64,000 nt of DNA, taken from Mucilaginibacter limnophilus (GTDB taxonomy: Bacteria > Bacteroidota > Bacteroidia > Sphingobacteriales > Sphingobacteriaceae). The notes beneath the pieces are model-generated. The model was not told where the DNA came from, made no database searches, and saw only the letters and a program-made list of their open reading frames with translations. Within the stretch, counting starts at the first letter, position 1, and each line of letters starts with the position of its first letter. Of the stretch, positions 43,357-51,498 are shown piece by piece. The translations under genes were made by a program, and so were the position numbers. The stretch lies in the NCBI RefSeq assembly GCF_004005815.1, contig NZ_SACK01000005.1:1-64000 (forward strand), in the 5' to 3' direction.

Positions 43357-44037
43357 TCATTCAAAATGTATTCCAGCATCATGAATTTGCACAACATCAC
43401 TAAAAAATTTACAGGTGCTATTAAGCAAGCAGCTCAAGCAGGATGGTTTCCTGGCTTTACAAACCAGCGCTGCAAAATCTAGTATTGCCCAGTTTAAAAA
43501 CTTTGAATCAGGATGATCAACAAAGTCCTTTGCCAATTGTTGCAGGTAAGGGTCGTACCTAATATCGCTTAATTTACGGGGGCCAAAATACCGTTCAAGC
43601 ACCCTAGCCATATTAACATCTAGCAAGGGTTTTCGTTTATTAAAAACTAATAGCTCTACAGCATTGGCTATGTATTGCCCCATGAATGGCACATTTTCTA
43701 ATTCGGTACGATCTAATGGAAGTACTCCATTGTTGTCAACTAAATAAATTGCCAGTTTTTTTAATCTTTGCGCCCTTTGCCTATATAACCCAATGGGAAT
43801 TAAATAATTTTCGATTGTTATTGAATCAGCATTTACTAAAGCCTGCCAGTTTGGAAATTCCGCAAGAAATTGAGTATAAAATGTCGAGACGGTTTCGGCC
43901 TTCGTCCTTTGTAACAGGATTTCGGCTATTATCAATTCATAAGGACTTAAATTGTCTTGGCGCCAGGGAAAAACCCGCTTATGATTAGCAAACCATGCAA
44001 GTATCTTTTCCCTAAAAAGCCTGATTCTTTCCTCCAA
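43357..44037 (-). CDS. HhH-GPD DNA glycosylase, Mig/MutY type (probable T:G mismatch repair)
   Basis: A 226-residue member of the EndoIII/MutY superfamily. The 4Fe-4S loop has C193-x6-C200-x2-C203-x5-C209. The catalytic Asp is D140 in LLDVNMARVLERYFG. The preceding loop is VPFMGQYIANAV with Tyr122 where EndoIII has Lys and MutY has Ser. The Tyr-to-Asp spacing of 18 matches, from memory, the Tyr126/Asp144 pair of the T:G thymine glycosylase Mig.MthI, which is encoded next to a C5 methyltransferase. Here too a C5 methyltransferase follows. It likely repairs deaminated 5-methylcytosine. It starts at a TTG; no ATG is near. Confidence 0.87.
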   Translation of the reverse strand: MEERIRLFREKILAWFANHKRVFPWRQDNLSPYELIIAEILLQRTKAETVSTFYTQFLAEFPNWQALVNADSITIENYLIPIGLYRQRAQRLKKLAIYLVDNNGVLPLDRTELENVPFMGQYIANAVELLVFNKRKPLLDVNMARVLERYFGPRKLSDIRYDPYLQQLAKDFVDHPDSKFLNWAILDFAALVCKARKPSCLSCLLNSTCKFFSDVVQIHDAGIHFE

Positions 44038-44227
44038 GTAATATCCGTTTATTAATTAACGGCTGGTAGGCATTAAAAGTTTAAAAACCCCATTGAATAC
44101 GTCAATATAGAGTTTCCAACAACGGATTTATGATCCTTTAAAAGAGGTTCAACCCTTTTGGTATTTTATATAACGTTTGTATATTTGTTTAAGTTCTTTC
44201 AAACTCAATTAAAACAAATCAAATTGT

Positions 44228-44249
44228 TCGGTTACCTAATCGGTTACCT
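44228..44249. promoter_or_regulatory. two right-end arm-type sites, TCGGTTACCT
   Basis: Copies at 44228-44237 and 44240-44249, 12 bp apart, exactly as the pair at 30179/30191. They lie 58 bp inside the right core and fit integrase arm sites. Confidence 0.75.
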
Positions 44250-44306
44250 TTCAATTTTCAGAAACATCAAATTATTGATAATAAAGCCATTGCGGAACAA
44301 TTAACG

Positions 44307-44327
44307 GTCCCGTCCATTCCGCTAAAA
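44307..44327 (+). repeat. attR: right 21-bp core of the integrated element
   Basis: An exact copy of 30064-30084 that includes the last 15 nt of tRNA-Asp. Sequence left of it does not match the tRNA, so the real gene is at 30005. It also marks the left boundary of the second, decayed element. Confidence 0.92.
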
Positions 44328-44346
44328 AGGTATCAAAACCGTTTAT

Positions 44347-44380
44347 AACCGCTTAAATCAATGATTTAAGCGGTTTTTTT
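44347..44380 (+). terminator. terminator at the left end of the second element
   Basis: A 13-bp perfect stem AACCGCTTAAATC/GATTTAAGCGGTT with loop AAT is followed by TTTTT. It corresponds to the hairpin at 30103-30137. Confidence 0.85.
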
Positions 44381-44421
44381 ATGTCAATCACGCTCATTTC
44401 ATACCACCATTTATGACTCAT

Positions 44422-44443
44422 TCGGTGACCTATTCGGTGACCT
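44422..44443. promoter_or_regulatory. diverged arm-type sites, TCGGTGACCT
   Basis: Two copies (44422-44431, 44434-44443) with the same 12-bp period as the GGTTACC sites of the intact element. The T-to-G change suggests a different integrase specificity in the old element. Confidence 0.6.
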
Positions 44444-44579
44444 ATTTGATTTAGCAATTTAGGCCATCGAATTAGCTTGTAATAGTTTGATTTTAAAGCA
44501 CTTGCATTGATTTTTTAGCTTAAAACAGCTCATCTGAACTCAAAGTTAATGTGATTAAGTAATTTAAAATTAATGTGTT

Positions 44580-44779
44580 ATGAAAACAACCCAAAGGTTC
44601 TCAGTCCTTATCTGGGCTGACAAATGGAAACAGATGTGGCGGGTATGGTACCGCTGTATGAAAGGATCGCTTATTTAGGAAAACGCGCCGAGATTTCGCT
44701 TAAAAGACGAGTGCATCTTGCTAAATGGGATGCTCAAACCGGTTTTATCAAAGGGACCAGCCCTGAAGCCAGAGGATAA
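44580..44779 (+). pseudogene. frameshifted, truncated integrase (arm-binding domain only)
   Basis: The first 15 codons (MKTTQRFSVLIWADK) align with the intact integrase start. One base is missing at about 44625, and the frame resumes at 44627 as ETDVAGMVPLYERIAYLGKR and so on, down to EARG and a stop at 44777-44779. Residues such as GKRAEISLK and KWDA-TGF-KG match the intact integrase. The catalytic domain is lost. Confidence 0.88.
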
Positions 44780-44780
44780 A

Positions 44781-44948
44781 ATGATAGCGGTGTGTGTTTT
44801 GATCACCGCCTGCAGCAAGAACAATGACCAGGATACCACATCTCCGGCAAGTTGCAAGGCCCTATTCAGCCACCGACCTTGGGCTATAGCACTGACGGAC
44901 CGCACCAGGTCGGGGAAGCCAGTTTACCAATCCACAATACGGCGGTAA
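44781..44948 (+). pseudogene. lipoprotein-like fragment in the remnant
   Basis: Directly after the integrase stop, an open frame gives MIAVCVLITACSKNNDQDT, the look of a lipoprotein signal (ITAC) with a typical Bacteroidetes SKNND start. It is only 55 codons long and starts without the usual Lys, so it is probably the 5'-cut relic of a lipoprotein gene joined by deletion. Confidence 0.35.
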
Positions 44949-45142
44949 TTCTATGATGACACATTTGCCTCTCCTCCGAAAAGAGCCATTCCAACCAGAT
45001 GAAAATAATATTATGAGTACTTTTGGGTAGCGAGAGATGGGTTAAACCGTATGATCAAATTAAGTGAACGCTACGATTTTGATTAAGCGCAGGTACTGAT
45101 TGGTTCGAAGATTATATCATAGTTCACGCCTCGAAAGCGATA

Positions 45143-46660
45143 TCATTTACGTTGTCTTTTAAGCAGTTTTGTAAATACAGCGCTTCTTTCTTCTGTACTC
45201 AGCAATACGTAAGCAATGCATGCAAACAGTGCAAACAATACCGCGCTATGCGTAATTAAAGCAGGCCAGTTGGTTATACTAAATATTTTCGGGTAAACTA
45301 CTGTTAACACCAACGCAATGCCGGTAATAAGCAATGAACTTAATGAAGCCTTAAAGAAGGTTAAGCGAGGTATCTTCATATTTGATGCAACATATAAAGG
45401 CATAAAAACAAAGTTTTTAAGCGTTAATACAATGCCACTGGCTATGGCAACGCCCCATAAACCAAGAGTAGTGTATTTTACCAGTGATATTGCAAGGGGT
45501 AAGTTTAACAGTCCCATCCCTAAAGTAAATAAGCCCGGTACCTTTACTTTATTAAAAGCCCGGTTAAGAGAAAACAACGGCTGTACCCCTAAATTTATTG
45601 GTAGTGGAAGTAAAACCACAATAAACAACCATTTCATACTGGCAAACTGGCTGCCTACCCATAAGCGCAGCAGATCTTCCGAAACAACGCAAAGTACCCC
45701 TACAACGCATGCAATAAACAACGTTAATACCTTGTTAGATAGTTTTGATATCTTGATAGTTTGCTCATACTCTTTTTTAGAGTATAGTGTAAGTACAAGA
45801 GGCGCGAGTGCACCCGCAACAGACATCGAAAACTGTCTGATCATGTTACTCCATTGTAGTATAACACTATATTTTCCTGCCTCATCGGCACCCAGCAGTT
45901 TATTAATTACAAGTAGGTCTATCTGTAGAAACAAAATGCTGCCTAATTGAATAACTATAAGCCACCCCCCCATTGACAACAGGCTTGATAAACCGCTCCA
46001 TTGAAATTGCCTGAGGTTTATACGGATAAATGGTGTAAATTTTCTAAATAGGTAATAACTGTATATACTGCCTGCAAGGCCGCCTGCAAATAAAGCAAAG
46101 CCATACCAGGAAATAGAGGTTGTTATGAAAAGAAATACAAAGACAACTATGATAACCCGTACTAAAGTATTTAATACAGTTGCCTGATTAACTAAATCGA
46201 GCCGGTTGGCAACATATGCCGAACTACTGAATATTGCCGTAAACGAAGTTATAATAAACGCTATGCTTGCCCCCAGGAATAGCCACACCGAGTCGGCCTC
46301 AGCTTCGGCCGGTATGGATATAAATGAGGATACGTTAAATGAAAATGCAATAAGCAATGGAAGCAAAATTAGCATAAGCGCACCCATTGCCGTAAATGCG
46401 GTATTAAAGGTATGGCTGGCCCCCTGCTCGTCTTCATCGGCAAGGTTAAGGGCCATAAAGCGAGACAAAGCACCGTTAATGCCAACTGTTATAAGTGCCG
46501 AATAACCAATAATAGTAGTTGCCAGCGGTATAAGCCCATATATACTAACGCTAAGCTTGCTAATAAGGTAATGCGGTAGCCAGAAGCCAATAACGCCATT
46601 TAATATTAGCAGGCTTAAGTTAGACAGCAAATTCTTTTGCAATGCTTTTGAAGTGTTCAT
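45143..46660 (-). CDS. polysaccharide flippase (Wzx-like, MATE/MVF fold)
   Basis: From the ATG at 46658-46660 the product has 505 residues; an in-frame TTG at 46714 would overlap the upstream gene and is not favoured. About 12-14 transmembrane segments cover the whole length. Such proteins flip lipid-linked exopolysaccharide repeat units to the periplasmic side. The N terminus LLSNLSLLILNGVIGFWLP and the internal IPLATTIIGYSALI resemble oligosaccharide flippases. It lies 32 bp after the pyruvyl-transferase-like gene on the same strand, so both belong to one unit. Confidence 0.9.
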   Translation of the reverse strand: MNTSKALQKNLLSNLSLLILNGVIGFWLPHYLISKLSVSIYGLIPLATTIIGYSALITVGINGALSRFMALNLADEDEQGASHTFNTAFTAMGALMLILLPLLIAFSFNVSSFISIPAEAEADSVWLFLGASIAFIITSFTAIFSSSAYVANRLDLVNQATVLNTLVRVIIVVFVFLFITTSISWYGFALFAGGLAGSIYSYYLFRKFTPFIRINLRQFQWSGLSSLLSMGGWLIVIQLGSILFLQIDLLVINKLLGADEAGKYSVILQWSNMIRQFSMSVAGALAPLVLTLYSKKEYEQTIKISKLSNKVLTLFIACVVGVLCVVSEDLLRLWVGSQFASMKWLFIVVLLPLPINLGVQPLFSLNRAFNKVKVPGLFTLGMGLLNLPLAISLVKYTTLGLWGVAIASGIVLTLKNFVFMPLYVASNMKIPRLTFFKASLSSLLITGIALVLTVVYPKIFSITNWPALITHSAVLFALFACIAYVLLSTEERSAVFTKLLKRQRK

Positions 46661-46691
46661 TTGGTTACCGGAGTTTATATTCTTCAATGCA

Positions 46692-47822
46692 TTAAGCGTT
46701 GAAAATGGTATCAAGCTTTTGTCTGATTAGTTGGGTGTTACGTTCTGATGCATATTTGAATATTTCGATAAATCTTTCTTTTGATGCAAGTGTACTGTTT
46801 AATGATGCGTGTAATATTAATGATTCTTGCTCGGCATCCAGAATTATATCCCCCAAACCGTTGTCGGTATAGATGCCTACTATCTTCTTGTTGTCTTCAA
46901 GTTTAATCAATGGTATTGCCACGGTGTTACACTGAAATGCCAGCATCAATACGTGCAGCCTGTTGCTTAAAACAAATGTGGCGTTGCGGTATAGCGCCTC
47001 GGCTTCAGGTAAAAGAAGTTTGTGGTCAACCAATTCGGTTTCAAAATTATCATTAAGTTGCTGCTGCATGTATACTGCTGCATCGCGGTCATATTGAACT
47101 TGATAGGCTAATACAATTTTTTTTACACCCTCTACTGACCTTAACAGATCTTTAATTTTATTCACTATTGGCACCAAATAATTTTCATTATGCGATGTGC
47201 CGTATTCGTTTGAACGGAAGCTTAACACTACGTAACCACTGTCCTTACGGGCTATGTCTGAATTTTCAGGATAGGGAGTGTAGCACCATGCAAGGTCAGG
47301 AAAGTATTGCGGTTTGCTGAAGTTTAACTGCTGCGCCAGTGTTATCGCCTTATTATCCCGGAGTCCGAAATAATAATAAGTGCCTGATATTAACGAATCA
47401 GCCCACCCATTTAATTTATCAAACGGACCAATGGAAAAACCCATACGCATTACCCGCCCGCCTAAAAGCTTAAAGGTAAGGTTCTTTAAACCGGCAAATA
47501 AAGATCGTTGGGCTGATTTAAACCCTTTTGCTGATCGGTGACCGGGGGCAATAACATAATAAAAGCGTGTTTTTATGCCGCCTTTATTACCGGATAAAAG
47601 ATTTTTTAAAAATGTTGAGTTTAATGAGCTTTTAGAAACTTCAGAGAGCTTCTTATCAACCAGGGTATTTGATATCGCATTAATAAACCACTCAGGTGTG
47701 TTTGAGTCATCAACAATTATGTCGCCGTAATGCCGTAATACGTCTATTTCAGATTTATTGATAAGTAGATCACCGGTGTTTTCAATTTGTGCACCGGGTT
47801 TAAAGAAAATGATGTTTTTCAT
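46692..47822 (-). CDS. polysaccharide pyruvyl transferase family protein
   Basis: The 376-residue product has the GT-B-like fold of pyruvyl transferases. The conserved motif LSNRLHVLMLAFQCN near residue 290 is the signature SxRLH loop. VVLSFRSNEYGTSHNENYL marks the mid-domain. It would add pyruvate ketals (or related groups) to an exopolysaccharide sugar from phosphoenolpyruvate. The start is ATG at 47820-47822. It is divergent from wza across a 376-bp gap. Confidence 0.87.
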   Translation of the reverse strand: MKNIIFFKPGAQIENTGDLLINKSEIDVLRHYGDIIVDDSNTPEWFINAISNTLVDKKLSEVSKSSLNSTFLKNLLSGNKGGIKTRFYYVIAPGHRSAKGFKSAQRSLFAGLKNLTFKLLGGRVMRMGFSIGPFDKLNGWADSLISGTYYYFGLRDNKAITLAQQLNFSKPQYFPDLAWCYTPYPENSDIARKDSGYVVLSFRSNEYGTSHNENYLVPIVNKIKDLLRSVEGVKKIVLAYQVQYDRDAAVYMQQQLNDNFETELVDHKLLLPEAEALYRNATFVLSNRLHVLMLAFQCNTVAIPLIKLEDNKKIVGIYTDNGLGDIILDAEQESLILHASLNSTLASKERFIEIFKYASERNTQLIRQKLDTIFNA

Positions 47823-48198
47823 TGATGTTAATTTATACCAGCTTCAGAAACGGTATTGGCCGACACATTGATAGTCACCGTCGGTGCTCCTGATTGCTAA
47901 TACATTTCGCGTTCAAAAGTATAAAAAAGATCAACAACGCGGTTGTTTATACGCAGCTAACAATGCAGTTATACAGGTTTTCTGTTCACATTAATCTAGT
48001 GTTTAGGCACTTGTTAATTTACTTTATAAGTAATTAAATCGTATTTAAATATCGTTTAATAATCAATTTTAACTAAAACACAACTCAAACAGTGTTAATG
48101 TGTTATACAAAAACAAGGGTTAAAGGCGTGTTGTACAAGAAAATATATTCAAGTTATGAATCTATTTATTTAATTTTGAATTTACTTTTTACCCCTGC
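47823..48198. promoter_or_regulatory. divergent intergenic region, probable exopolysaccharide promoter
   Basis: The 376-bp AT-rich gap between the divergent pyruvyl-transferase and wza genes. TAATTTTG at 48171-48178 fits the -7 consensus and lies 20 bp before the wza start; no strong TTG is at 19 bp. No gene is seen. Confidence 0.45.
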
Positions 48199-49014
48199 AT
48201 GAATAACATAAATACAAGTCTTATTAAACAAAATAGTTGCGTTTTATTGATAGGTTTTATTATTTTGACAATGTGCTCATGCACAGTCAACAAGAAAGTC
48301 AAATATTTCCAGGACCTGCCTGATTCTGTAAAATATGGTGCAATAAGCACCGTTCCGTTTAAAGATCCTGTTATTCAAAAAGATGATATAATAAGCATTG
48401 TTATTCAAACCATTGACCCCAGTAACACTGCCATAGTTAACCAGAGTGCCTTAGTTCAATCAATAGGTTCAAGCTCAGCCTCGCCTATTGGCTCACAGCA
48501 AATATCTGGATATCTTGTTGATAAAGAAGGAAATATAGAGGTGCCATTGCTTGGTAAGTTAATGGTTGCAGGACTAACCACAAGTGAAGCACGTGAATTG
48601 ATACGTGTAAAAGCCTCTGTTTATTACAAAAATCCGGCTGTACAGGTAAGATTTGCAAATTTCAAAATAACGGTTATTGGCGAAGTAGCTAAACCTGCCA
48701 CATACACATTACCAAACGAAAAAGTTTCGTTACTTGATGCTATCGGTTTGGCAGGTGATCTTACTATTTACGGTAAACGTGAAAACGTGTTGCTTATAAG
48801 GGAAATAGATGGACAAAAAACTTACGCGCGGATTGATTTGAACTCATCTTCAACGTTTAACTCACCTTATTTTTATCTCAAACAAAATGATGTAATATAC
48901 ATTGAACCAAATGAAGCTAAAATTACATCAACAGACGCGGCTAAAACCAGAAACATAACTATAGCAGCTTCATTATTTTCAGCTTTGTTGGTAGTACTTA
49001 TTCGCGTTCTATAA
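48199..49014 (+). CDS. polysaccharide export protein (Wza-like lipoprotein)
   Basis: The 271-residue outer-membrane export channel subunit has a lipoprotein signal (LTMCSC, Cys26 or Cys28). A poly-export domain follows (KYFQDLPD, then KDDIISIVIQT) and an SLBB domain (KITVIGEVAKPATYTLPNEK). The C terminus ends in a hydrophobic segment (about 250-270), common in the Bacteroidetes version. It is the first gene of the plus-strand half of the exopolysaccharide locus; the tyrosine kinase starts 14 bp later. Confidence 0.93.
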   Translation: MNNINTSLIKQNSCVLLIGFIILTMCSCTVNKKVKYFQDLPDSVKYGAISTVPFKDPVIQKDDIISIVIQTIDPSNTAIVNQSALVQSIGSSSASPIGSQQISGYLVDKEGNIEVPLLGKLMVAGLTTSEARELIRVKASVYYKNPAVQVRFANFKITVIGEVAKPATYTLPNEKVSLLDAIGLAGDLTIYGKRENVLLIREIDGQKTYARIDLNSSSTFNSPYFYLKQNDVIYIEPNEAKITSTDAAKTRNITIAASLFSALLVVLIRVL

Positions 49015-49028
49015 ACTTAAAAAACTTG

Positions 49029-51419
49029 ATGGAAATTAACAGAGATAAGGTGTTGGCTAATACCGTTTCACCTAAAGGGGATGAAGGGTTTGATGTACAG
49101 GCACTTGCCAATAAGTTATTACAAAATGGTTGGGTGCTTTTTATAAGTTTTGTAATTTGTTTGCTTGCAGCATATGTTTATACCGAGGTTGCTACACCTT
49201 TATATAATATAAATGCGCAAATTGTTGTTGAGGATGACAAAAACAGCAAAATGGGCGATGCCGGAGGGCTGGGAAGTTTAACTGACCTTTTAAGTGTGCC
49301 AAGTAATGTTGATAATGAGGTAGGAATATTAACTACTAAATACCTTTTAGGGGAAGTAGTTAAGCAAATGAACCTGAACATTCAGTACTACGATGTTATG
49401 GCGCTAAAATCTGTGCAAATATATTCGGCGCCGTTTAAAGTTGACTTGGTGCAGCAGGCAGACACGGTGCTTACTACCTTTTTTGATATAGCCCCTGCCG
49501 ATGCACGTTCGGTTACTATTTCTTATACCGATGAGTTATCAGGAGATCATATTGAAAAGAATGTTAAATACGGCCAGGGTTTCGCTGTTGATGGTGTAGG
49601 GGTTATTAAAATAACACAGGCTGCACGTACGCCTATAACCAGAAAATATAGATTTTTGGTTATGTCTGTTGATCAGGAGGTTGCATCTTTAAAAGATAAG
49701 CTTGAAGCTTCAAGAACAAGTAAAACATCAACAACAATACAACTTAATTTACAGCACCCTATCCCTAAAATGGGAGAAGATATATTGAACAGGTTACTGC
49801 TTCAATACGCCCGTCAAACTATTGAAGACAAAAACCGTGTAGCTGACAGCACCATATCATTTATTGATAACAGACTTGTGTTGGTTGGAGATGAACTTGG
49901 CGGAATAGAAGGCAACATACAACAGTTTAGACAGAATAGTAAACTTGCCAACATAGATAAACAGTCGGAGCTTTTGGTAAATAGCCGCAGTGAATCAGCT
50001 AAAGAGCTGTCAACTATTGAAAACCAGATAAGTATACTCGAAGCTCTGGAAGGTTATTTAAAAGATAAATCTAAAAACGAGAAGATTGTACCACCGTCGG
50101 TGTTACCGCAAGACCCAGTTTTTGTTGGGCTGATAGAGCGTTACAATTCTTTAGTTATACAGCGCGACAGGCAACTTTTGGCGACAACCGAAGATCATCC
50201 CATTGTGCAAAATATAAACCAACAGTTGGTTACTTTGCGACAGGACGTGCTGAACAATTTGGTTAACATCCGCCGTACTATGGAGATAAGCAGAAAGAAT
50301 CTTAGAGCCAATAGTTCGCAATATGAGTCGTTAATAGAGCGGGTACCTTCGCAAGAAAGAATATACCTTGACCTGTCAAGACAGCAGCAAATAAAGCAGC
50401 AACTGTATTTATATCTGCTTCAAAAACGGGAAGAAACAGCGATATCAAAAAAGTCAAACATCCCCAATACCCGGGTGGTTGAACCGCCAAAATCCGACTA
50501 TTGGCCTTTTTATCCCAAAAAGCTGGTTGTTTTTTCATTAGCTATACTGGCAGCTTTCATCCTGCCGGTAGTTTGGATATATGTATTATCGCTCTTAAAT
50601 AATAAAATAGACTCTAAAGAGGATATACAAAAACATACTGATGTGCCTGTTATAGGTGAAATAAGCCAGGCTAAAGATTCAGCAGCCGTTATTGTCCAAA
50701 AAGATTCGAGATCAGCTATATCAGAGCAGTTTCGGTCGTTGCGGACTAATCTTAATTTCCTGCTGCCGTCTGACAAGAAGCACACACTTATGCTTACCTC
50801 AGGTATGTCGGGCGAAGGAAAGTCATTTCTGGCTGTAAACTTAGCGGCGGCCCTGGCCTTTTCAGGTAAAAAGGTGCTGTTAATGGAGATGGATTTAAGA
50901 AAACCTACGCTAATGCAGAAGATGAATTTACCAAGCGGTACAGGTTTTACTAATTACATTGTTTCGAATAATATAACCCCTGAAGAAATATTAATAAATA
51001 GTAATATCAACGAGAACCTGTTTGTAGTAAGTTCAGGGCCAATTCCACCAAATCCTACCGAAACAATAATAAATGAGAAAGCAGACAGACTGATCAAAAG
51101 ATATCAGGAAATGTTTGATTATGTTATTATTGATGCCCCGCCGATAGGTATAGTTTCAGATGCGCAAATCTTAAGTGATTACGCCGATCTGACTATATAT
51201 GTTGTACGGCATAAGACTACGCTTTTAAAGCAGCTTCAAATACCACAGGATATCCATGTAAACAAAAAAATGGCAAAAATTGCCATAGTTGTCAATGGTA
51301 TACAAATTTCAAAATACTCGAGTTACGGCTACGGCTATGGGTACGGTTATGGCTACGGGTATTATACTGACGATGAGACGCCAGGATTTTGGGATAGGTT
51401 TTTTAAAAAGAAAAACTAA
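49029..51419 (+). CDS. Wzc-like tyrosine kinase and chain-length determinant
   Basis: The 796-residue inner-membrane protein has TM1 at about 35-54, a Wzz periplasmic region with long coiled coil, TM2 near 500-522, and a BY-kinase domain with Walker A GMSGEGKS (about 592-599), Walker A' LLMEMDLRKP and Walker B YVIIDAPP. The tail is Tyr-rich: alternating Gly-Tyr units near 762-780, the usual autophosphorylation cluster. It controls polymer length and export with Wza. TTG at 49026 is directly followed by ATG 49029; I chose the ATG. Confidence 0.95.
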   Translation: MEINRDKVLANTVSPKGDEGFDVQALANKLLQNGWVLFISFVICLLAAYVYTEVATPLYNINAQIVVEDDKNSKMGDAGGLGSLTDLLSVPSNVDNEVGILTTKYLLGEVVKQMNLNIQYYDVMALKSVQIYSAPFKVDLVQQADTVLTTFFDIAPADARSVTISYTDELSGDHIEKNVKYGQGFAVDGVGVIKITQAARTPITRKYRFLVMSVDQEVASLKDKLEASRTSKTSTTIQLNLQHPIPKMGEDILNRLLLQYARQTIEDKNRVADSTISFIDNRLVLVGDELGGIEGNIQQFRQNSKLANIDKQSELLVNSRSESAKELSTIENQISILEALEGYLKDKSKNEKIVPPSVLPQDPVFVGLIERYNSLVIQRDRQLLATTEDHPIVQNINQQLVTLRQDVLNNLVNIRRTMEISRKNLRANSSQYESLIERVPSQERIYLDLSRQQQIKQQLYLYLLQKREETAISKKSNIPNTRVVEPPKSDYWPFYPKKLVVFSLAILAAFILPVVWIYVLSLLNNKIDSKEDIQKHTDVPVIGEISQAKDSAAVIVQKDSRSAISEQFRSLRTNLNFLLPSDKKHTLMLTSGMSGEGKSFLAVNLAAALAFSGKKVLLMEMDLRKPTLMQKMNLPSGTGFTNYIVSNNITPEEILINSNINENLFVVSSGPIPPNPTETIINEKADRLIKRYQEMFDYVIIDAPPIGIVSDAQILSDYADLTIYVVRHKTTLLKQLQIPQDIHVNKKMAKIAIVVNGIQISKYSSYGYGYGYGYGYGYYTDDETPGFWDRFFKKKN

Positions 51420-51498
51420 TACATATCACAAAGTTTAAAAAGTGATATGCAGGAAAACCACTTGTATAGTTTTACACGTTTAAAAATTCTAAGATAGA

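Larger units (their letters stand above)
30085..44327 (+). mobile_element. 14.24 kb integrative mobilizable element in tRNA-Asp
   Basis: Bounded by the direct 21-bp repeat and carrying at its left end its own integrase, HTH protein, MobC and relaxase. It has no type IV secretion (tra) genes, so it would need a helper conjugative element. The tRNA-proximal integrase with arm-type TCGGTTACCT sites at both ends (30179-30314 and 44228-44249) confirms the boundaries. Cargo is a defence-like set at 35588-44037. The cargo is visibly more AT-rich than the flanking chromosome, which supports recent transfer. The related remnant beyond its right end shows repeated use of this site. Confidence 0.92.
44328..45142 (+). 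mobile_element. remnant of a second, related integrative element
   Basis: Colinear with the left end of the intact element: same terminator hairpin (44347-44380), paired arm-like sites 12 bp apart (44422-44443, GGTGACCT instead of GGTTACCT), and an integrase start at the same offset (252 versus 246 bp). The integrase is frameshifted and cut after about 65 codons. The rest is unassignable or a lipoprotein-like fragment, and no second right core was found. An older element was partly deleted, and the newer one inserted at the tRNA. Confidence 0.8.

Noticed and set aside
43686..43988. 100-codon ORF opposite the glycosylase
   Set aside because: Antisense shadow of a gene with intact Fe-S and catalytic residues.
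30085..44327. Self-transmissible conjugative element
   Set aside because: No VirB4/TraG-like or other type IV secretion genes are seen, only mobilization genes.
44307..44327. Second tRNA-Asp gene at the right core
   Set aside because: Only the last 15 nt match; no cloverleaf upstream.
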